Below, in pieces: positions 59,728-64,000 of a DNA stretch of 64,000 bases. This stretch comes from Elusimicrobiota bacterium. GTDB taxonomy: Bacteria; Elusimicrobiota; Elusimicrobia; UBA1565; UBA9628. Within the stretch, counting starts at the first letter, position 1. Each line of letters starts with the position of its first letter. The notes under the pieces are model-generated. The model saw nothing but the letters and a program-made list of their open reading frames with translations, was not told the origin of the DNA and did not search any database. The translations under genes were made by a program, and so were the position numbers. The stretch spans positions 78,488 through 142,487 of the forward strand of contig PLZD01000031.1 in NCBI GenBank assembly GCA_003151975.1, in the 5' to 3' direction.

Positions 59728-61266
59728 ATGTTCATGAGCAAAATGTTCGATAAGATCGCGAGGAACTCTCTTTTCAACTTCCTCGGCACCGTCTGGGGTG
59801 CGGCGATCTCCTTCTTCCTGACGCCGTATGTCGTTCATCGTCTCGGCAATCAGCACTACGGCCTTCTGGCCTTGGTGGGCACGATCGTCGGCTACGCGGG
59901 GCTGTTCGATCTCTCCATGGACGGCACCTTCGCGAAGCATTTCAGCGAGTACAACGCCAAAGGCGACTACGCCTCTCTCAACAAAGTCATCAGCTGCGGC
60001 ATGGCTTTTTACGCGGTGTTCGCCGCGTTCTTCATTGGTTTTGTCGTGTTCACGATCGATCCCTTGCTGGGTTTTCTCAATATCCCGCCCGCGCTGCACG
60101 ACGAAGCGCGCTTCGCCCTGATCTTCGGCTCCTGCATGTTCGGCTTCAACTCCGTCGGCGGGACCTTCGAGGGTTTGGTCTACGGACTTCAGCGCATGGA
60201 CCTGATCAGCAAGGTCAACATGGGAACGACCTTGCCGAATGTCGCCGCCACGGTCTTCGTTTTGACCAAGGGCTGGGGCATCCGCGGTCTGCTTTGGGTC
60301 CGAGGGCTGACGCGCGCCGTAACCTTCGCGGCCTACCGCAGATTTTGCCGCGTGCTGCTGCCCGAGATCAAGCCCAGCCTTAAGCACCTCGATCGGGAAA
60401 TGTTCGGGCGTCTTATCCGCTTCGGCATGAAGCTTCACATCGGCCACATCGCGAGCACGATCACCGCGGAAACCGACAAATTGTTCATCACGATGTTCCT
60501 GTCCGTAGGCCTCGTGACCGATTTCCAGGTGGGCAACGCGCTGGTCACCTACGGCCTCACGGTGGCCAGCATGGTGGGAGTCACCTTGCTGCCGGCGTTC
60601 TCGGAGCTTGCCGCTCACGGCGACCACAAGCTCGTCACGGAGGCCTATCTTAAAGGAAGCCGCTTTATGTGCGCTTTCACGGCGCCCATTTACGCCTTCA
60701 TCGCCGTCTCCGGCGGCCAGCTGGTCCGCCTCTGGATGGGCTCGGGCTTCGAGGACGCGTCCTTCCTTATCAAGGTCCTCGCAATCGGCTCGTTTACCGA
60801 GGCGGCGACGATGGCGGGCTACTCGGCCAGCATCGCGATCTCGCGGCCGGGAATCTTGGCCAAGCGCGCGGTCGTCGTCGCGATCGTCAACATCGCTCTC
60901 AATTTCGCCTTGATCAAGTCCTTCGGCTTCGTGGGCGCGGGCCTCGGAACGACGATCGCGCTGGCGTCGGGCAATCTCTACCTGCACGCGAGCCTGGGCC
61001 GGGAGCTGGAGATCGAACCGGGCCTACTGCGCCGGTCGGTGACCCCGTTCATCCTGCTGGCGCTGGTCTCCGCGGCGGCCGCGTCGTTCTTTGATCACGC
61101 CGGGGCGTGGGCCTCGATGAACCGTCTTCCGCTGGCGGGCTTCATCGCGGCCAAAGGGATCCTGTTCTGCGCAGTCTACGGCCTCGGAACCGCTGTCTTC
61201 GGCGTGTTCACGCCCGAGGAGATCGGCTTCGTCAAGGAAAAGCTCAGGGCACGGTTTTCCGCGTGA
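59728..61266 (+). CDS. Wzx-like polysaccharide flippase
   Basis: A 512-aa membrane protein with about fourteen hydrophobic helices. The N-terminus (KIARNSLFNFLGTVWGAAIS, then FFLTPYVVHRLGNQHYGLLA) is typical of oligosaccharide flippases of the polysaccharide transporter family. It would flip lipid-linked repeat units to the periplasm, where the Wzy-like protein at 53190 polymerises them. A second ATG two codons in is also possible. It overlaps the next gene by 4 nt (GTGA). Confidence 0.92.
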   Translation: MFMSKMFDKIARNSLFNFLGTVWGAAISFFLTPYVVHRLGNQHYGLLALVGTIVGYAGLFDLSMDGTFAKHFSEYNAKGDYASLNKVISCGMAFYAVFAAFFIGFVVFTIDPLLGFLNIPPALHDEARFALIFGSCMFGFNSVGGTFEGLVYGLQRMDLISKVNMGTTLPNVAATVFVLTKGWGIRGLLWVRGLTRAVTFAAYRRFCRVLLPEIKPSLKHLDREMFGRLIRFGMKLHIGHIASTITAETDKLFITMFLSVGLVTDFQVGNALVTYGLTVASMVGVTLLPAFSELAAHGDHKLVTEAYLKGSRFMCAFTAPIYAFIAVSGGQLVRLWMGSGFEDASFLIKVLAIGSFTEAATMAGYSASIAISRPGILAKRAVVVAIVNIALNFALIKSFGFVGAGLGTTIALASGNLYLHASLGRELEIEPGLLRRSVTPFILLALVSAAAASFFDHAGAWASMNRLPLAGFIAAKGILFCAVYGLGTAVFGVFTPEEIGFVKEKLRARFSA

Positions 61267-61931
61267 AGGACAGCGAGTCGACGCCCAGGACCATCAAGGT
61301 CGTGCGAATGATCCTTAAGGAGCATTCAGGCACTCTGCTCGACATCGGCTGCTCCGACGGCCGGATGACGGAGTGCTTCGCGAAGGAGGGTCGCAGGCTC
61401 TTTGGCTTCGAGCTCAATCAAGCCGAGGGAGCGGCTGCGAAAGACAGGGGGATCGATGTCCTATCCGGAGACCTGACGGGGGGACTTCCGTCGCAGTGGA
61501 ACGGGCGCGATACGACGGCCATGTTCGACGTCGTGTTCGCCGGCGAGATCATCGAGCACATCGAGGACACCGATCGGTTTCTGAGGGAAATCCATCGGGT
61601 TCTTGCGCCGAGCGGCGCGCTGGTCATCACGACGCCCAATCTCGTCAGTCTTGAAAATAGGGTCAGGATGCTCCTGGGATTGTACCCGCTGTTCGTGGAT
61701 TACAGCAAGACCGACGATAATCACGTCCGCGCCTACACGACGCGGGCTTTGGCCGCCCAACTCAAGAAAAACGGTTTCGAGATCGATGAGCTCAACGGAA
61801 GCTGGGTCCCGATCGTCTATTCCATTTTTCCGCGCATCGACGCGCTGCTCAGGCCGCTGACATCAAAACTCGCCGACTGGCTTCCCGGCTTGGCGATGCA
61901 CGCCGTGATCAAAGCAAGAAGAGGACGCTAA
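61263..61931 (+). CDS. SAM-dependent methyltransferase
   Basis: A 222-aa type 11 methyltransferase: LLDIGCSDGRMTECFAKEG, FAGEIIEHIEDTDRFLREIH and LAPSGALVITTPNLVSLENR, the last shared with many sugar or lipid methyltransferases. The GTG start overlaps the flippase stop, so it is translationally coupled. The C-terminus has a hydrophobic patch. The stop shares 4 nt with the converging glycosyltransferase gene. Confidence 0.88.
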   Translation: MKDSESTPRTIKVVRMILKEHSGTLLDIGCSDGRMTECFAKEGRRLFGFELNQAEGAAAKDRGIDVLSGDLTGGLPSQWNGRDTTAMFDVVFAGEIIEHIEDTDRFLREIHRVLAPSGALVITTPNLVSLENRVRMLLGLYPLFVDYSKTDDNHVRAYTTRALAAQLKKNGFEIDELNGSWVPIVYSIFPRIDALLRPLTSKLADWLPGLAMHAVIKARRGR

Positions 61932-63076
61932 GGCTTTAGAAGGTAGGCCGCGTAGATCCTTTCGTGGGCGGAGAGCGACGCCGCCGCGCTCAAATGTTCG
62001 AGAGCGAAGGCCTTGCCCGCCGCGCCGAGCTTGGCCCTGTCGGCCGGTGAATCCAACAGCCGCCGCAGCGCGCCCGCCATCGCCGAAGCATCACCCGCGG
62101 GAACCAGCAGACCCGTCGCGCTCGAAACAAGTTCCGGTATGCCTCCGACATCGGTGCCCACGACGGGCAGGCCGCACGCCATGGCCTCGCCGATCGCGAG
62201 TCCCATCGCCTCCATGTGCGACGGCTGGACATAAAGATCAGCCGCGGCCAGCACCGTTCTTGAGTCGGAAGAGCCGCCCACGATCATGGCCCGGTCCTTC
62301 GCGCCGCCCCGTTCGAGCACGGCCTCGACCTGGTCCTGAAACGCGCGCCGCGCCGCGTCGCCGGACCACGAGCCCATGATGACGAGCTTGGCGGCCGCGC
62401 CGCCGCGGATGAGCGCGCAGAAAGCCTCGGCGAGGACCTCCTGGCCCTTGATCGGGTGGAAGTTCGCGATGCAGGCGATCATTTTGTCATCCGGAGAAAG
62501 CCCCAGGCGTTTGCGCGCCGCGGCGCGCTCCTCGGTGGAGACCGGCGCGAAGAAGCGCTCGTGGACGCAGTTGAAGACCATGTCCAAAGCCTTGCCCTTC
62601 AGGGCGGGAAGCTCGGCCGCGGCGCGCCTGATCGCGTCGGAGACAGCGATGAGCCGCCGCATGGGGGCGGCATACCGCGAGTACTGCTCCGGGCGATCGC
62701 GCACCCAATCCAAGAAAGAGAAGCTCTGTATCGAGACGACCACGGGGAGATCTCCGGCGGCGCGGCAGGCGATGAGATCGGCATCCCACGCGTGCGCGTG
62801 GATGATCTGAGCTCCGAATTCCCGCGCCGCCCGTTTGACGCGTGCGATGACCAGCCGAGTTTTGATCGGCCCCGGCAGCCAGGCCGGAGCGCCAACATCG
62901 TAGACTGGGACGCCGGCGGCGCGCAGCTCCGGAGCGATGCCCTGGTCGCGGCCGTAGTGGGCCAGCGCCGGTTCAAATCCGCGGCTCCGAAGACCCAAGG
63001 CCAGCAGCCTGATGTTCGAGGTAACGCCGCTCTGGCTTGGATCGGACACGACGTGGAGGACCTTCGTCGTCGGCAT
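61928..63076 (-). CDS. GT4-family glycosyltransferase
   Basis: A 382-aa GT-B enzyme: VVSDPSQSGVTSNIRLLALG near the N-terminus, IIHAHAWDADL, donor-site MEAMGLAIGEAMACGLPVVG and GGIPELVSSATGLLV. It transfers a sugar from a nucleotide donor on the cytosolic face. A -10 box TAGAAT (63083-63088) lies 6 nt before the ATG, fitting a leaderless message. It is divergent from the partial membrane transferase. Confidence 0.92.
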   Translation of the reverse strand: MPTTKVLHVVSDPSQSGVTSNIRLLALGLRSRGFEPALAHYGRDQGIAPELRAAGVPVYDVGAPAWLPGPIKTRLVIARVKRAAREFGAQIIHAHAWDADLIACRAAGDLPVVVSIQSFSFLDWVRDRPEQYSRYAAPMRRLIAVSDAIRRAAAELPALKGKALDMVFNCVHERFFAPVSTEERAAARKRLGLSPDDKMIACIANFHPIKGQEVLAEAFCALIRGGAAAKLVIMGSWSGDAARRAFQDQVEAVLERGGAKDRAMIVGGSSDSRTVLAAADLYVQPSHMEAMGLAIGEAMACGLPVVGTDVGGIPELVSSATGLLVPAGDASAMAGALRRLLDSPADRAKLGAAGKAFALEHLSAAASLSAHERIYAAYLLKP

Positions 63077-63082
63077 GACGAC

Positions 63083-63117
63083 ATTCTAGCACAGCCCCCG
63101 CGAGGAATCGGTATAAT
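63083..63117. promoter_or_regulatory. Divergent -10 boxes
   Basis: TAGAAT on the minus strand (63088-63083) ends 6 nt before the glycosyltransferase ATG. TATAAT on the plus strand (63112-63117) ends 6 nt before the ATG at 63124. Neither has a strong -35. Confidence 0.5.
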
Positions 63118-63123
63118 CTCGCG

Positions 63124-64000
63124 ATGACGAAACGAGGCGCATTGACGATCGCGGCGTGCTTCGCGGCGTTCATCCTTGCCTCGCTGCCGGCCTGGCGCGA
63201 GCCGATCATGGGCGACGAGGTCTACATCGCGCTCGCGATGAAGGCCGTCAGCCGGCCCGAAATGATGAGCTACCTGCGGGGCCTAAACCCTCTGTTCGGA
63301 CTCTGGCACCCGCCCGCCTACGTCCATTTGGGCGCGCTCCTCGGCGGATTCTTCGGCTTCGGCGAGGCCGCGATCAGGCTCATGGGAATCGCGTCCTTCC
63401 TCGTCTCGCTCGTTCTCATTTGGCTCATCGCGGAAGGGACCTGCGAGGATCCCGCCGACGGAGGAACGGTCGCAGGGCTCGCCTGCGCCATCTTCGCATT
63501 CAATCCACTCGCGGTGCGCGGCGCTATGCTGGTCGACATCGACGGCTCGATCCTAAACGCGGCTCTCTTACTTTTCATGTACGCGATGTCCCGGACCAAG
63601 GACCTCTCGACTGGGAAGTTCGCGGGGCTCTCCGTGCTCTTCGCGCTGAGTCTTTGGACCAAGCTGACGACGCCGCCGATTCTGATCGGGGCGATGCTCC
63701 TGCGGCGGGTGATCCGGCGCGACGGCGCGGGACTTTTGCGCGTCGCCGCGGTCGCGGCCGTGGGAACCGCGGCCTTCCTGGCGACCTGGGCCTGGTACGC
63801 GCGAGCGCACGGCCTGCCCTTCGACATCATCTTCGGGCATCTGATCAACACGCTCACCGGGTTCGCGTCGCGCAAGACGTCATCGGCCAGCGCGGCCGGG
63901 CCGGCGCGCACGATTTGGACTTTGCTCGTCTGGTGCTCGCCCTCGTTCCTTCTGCTCGGAGTCGCGGCGTGCTTGAAGACCTCGTTCGAAAACACGCGGG
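63124..64000 (+). CDS. GT39-like membrane glycosyltransferase (3' partial)
   Basis: At least 292 aa, open to the window edge. It begins MTKRGALTIAACFAAFILAS, followed by a first loop with MGDEVYIALAMKA (the acidic D-E pair of ArnT/PMT-type enzymes) and FGLWHPPAYVHLGALLGG, FNPLAVRGAMLVDIDGSILN. About seven hydrophobic helices are visible. It probably transfers a lipid-linked sugar in the periplasm. TATAAT 6 nt before the ATG suggests a leaderless transcript. Confidence 0.8.
   Translation, partial: MTKRGALTIAACFAAFILASLPAWREPIMGDEVYIALAMKAVSRPEMMSYLRGLNPLFGLWHPPAYVHLGALLGGFFGFGEAAIRLMGIASFLVSLVLIWLIAEGTCEDPADGGTVAGLACAIFAFNPLAVRGAMLVDIDGSILNAALLLFMYAMSRTKDLSTGKFAGLSVLFALSLWTKLTTPPILIGAMLLRRVIRRDGAGLLRVAAVAAVGTAAFLATWAWYARAHGLPFDIIFGHLINTLTGFASRKTSSASAAGPARTIWTLLVWCSPSFLLLGVAACLKTSFENTR

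Overview
The window is a GC-rich, gene-dense chromosomal segment from a diderm (Gram-negative-type) bacterium. An outer membrane is implied by a LolA-type lipoprotein carrier, a barrel-ended autotransporter, lipoboxed lipoproteins and a Wza-like export protein. I cannot fix the phylum from sequence alone. Elusimicrobiota is a low-confidence guess; Myxococcota/Desulfobacterota-like lineages or other uncultured diderms are alternatives. Genes inside operons usually overlap by 4 to 35 nt. Many first genes have a -10 box only 5 to 9 nt before the start codon, which suggests widespread leaderless transcription.

Layout. 1-4818: phosphorelay genes (a 5'-truncated poly-HAMP hybrid kinase, a receiver-kinase fusion, a single-domain response regulator). 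4837-6954: two lipoproteins, a shrunken duplicate of the first, and a Crp/Fnr regulator. 6955-11610: an accessory island beside tRNA-Ala(CGC). It holds an inverted-repeat element, a transposase fragment, IS-end-like repeats, an excisionase-like protein, an AbiEii-like remnant, a Fic protein, a stand-alone sigma-region-2-like protein and a tyrosine recombinase. 11616-16942: tRNA-Ala, a membrane hydrolase, mltG, a methylmalonyl-CoA mutase catalytic subunit, a FecR protein and tyrS. 17061-17861: a secreted Lys/Ala/Pro-rich protein, tRNA-Asp and a candidate small RNA. 17860-23402: a leftward housekeeping run (gmk, rpoZ, coaC, coaB, UDG, methyltransferase, priA). 23462-27379: a DUF3467 protein, cinA and a PAS hybrid kinase. 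27434-39685: rpsO, pnp, accB, ftsK, lolA, a RodZ-like protein, pgsA, pgpA, a secreted protein and a large autotransporter. 39682-40800: an HD-domain protein on the minus strand.

The most unusual part is 40898-50518. One promoter leads into ten genes with almost continuous overlaps: a PqqD-like protein, two radical SAM enzymes, a 62-aa Cys/Thr/Ser/Gly-rich candidate precursor peptide, an HPr-kinase-like ATPase, a third radical SAM/SPASM enzyme, an NTP_transf_5-type protein, a methyltransferase, a methyltransferase fused to an S26B-type signal-peptidase domain, and a GT39-like membrane protein. I read it as a biosynthetic locus for a ribosomally made, radical-SAM-modified peptide (RiPP) whose product class I cannot name.

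50542-64000 is a Wzx/Wzy-type surface polysaccharide locus. It contains a Wza-like export protein, a Wzc-like tyrosine autokinase, a Wzy-like polymerase, several glycosyltransferases, methyltransferases including an FkbM type, a Wzx-like flippase and GT39-like membrane transferases. It runs off the right edge. No rRNA or CRISPR array was seen.
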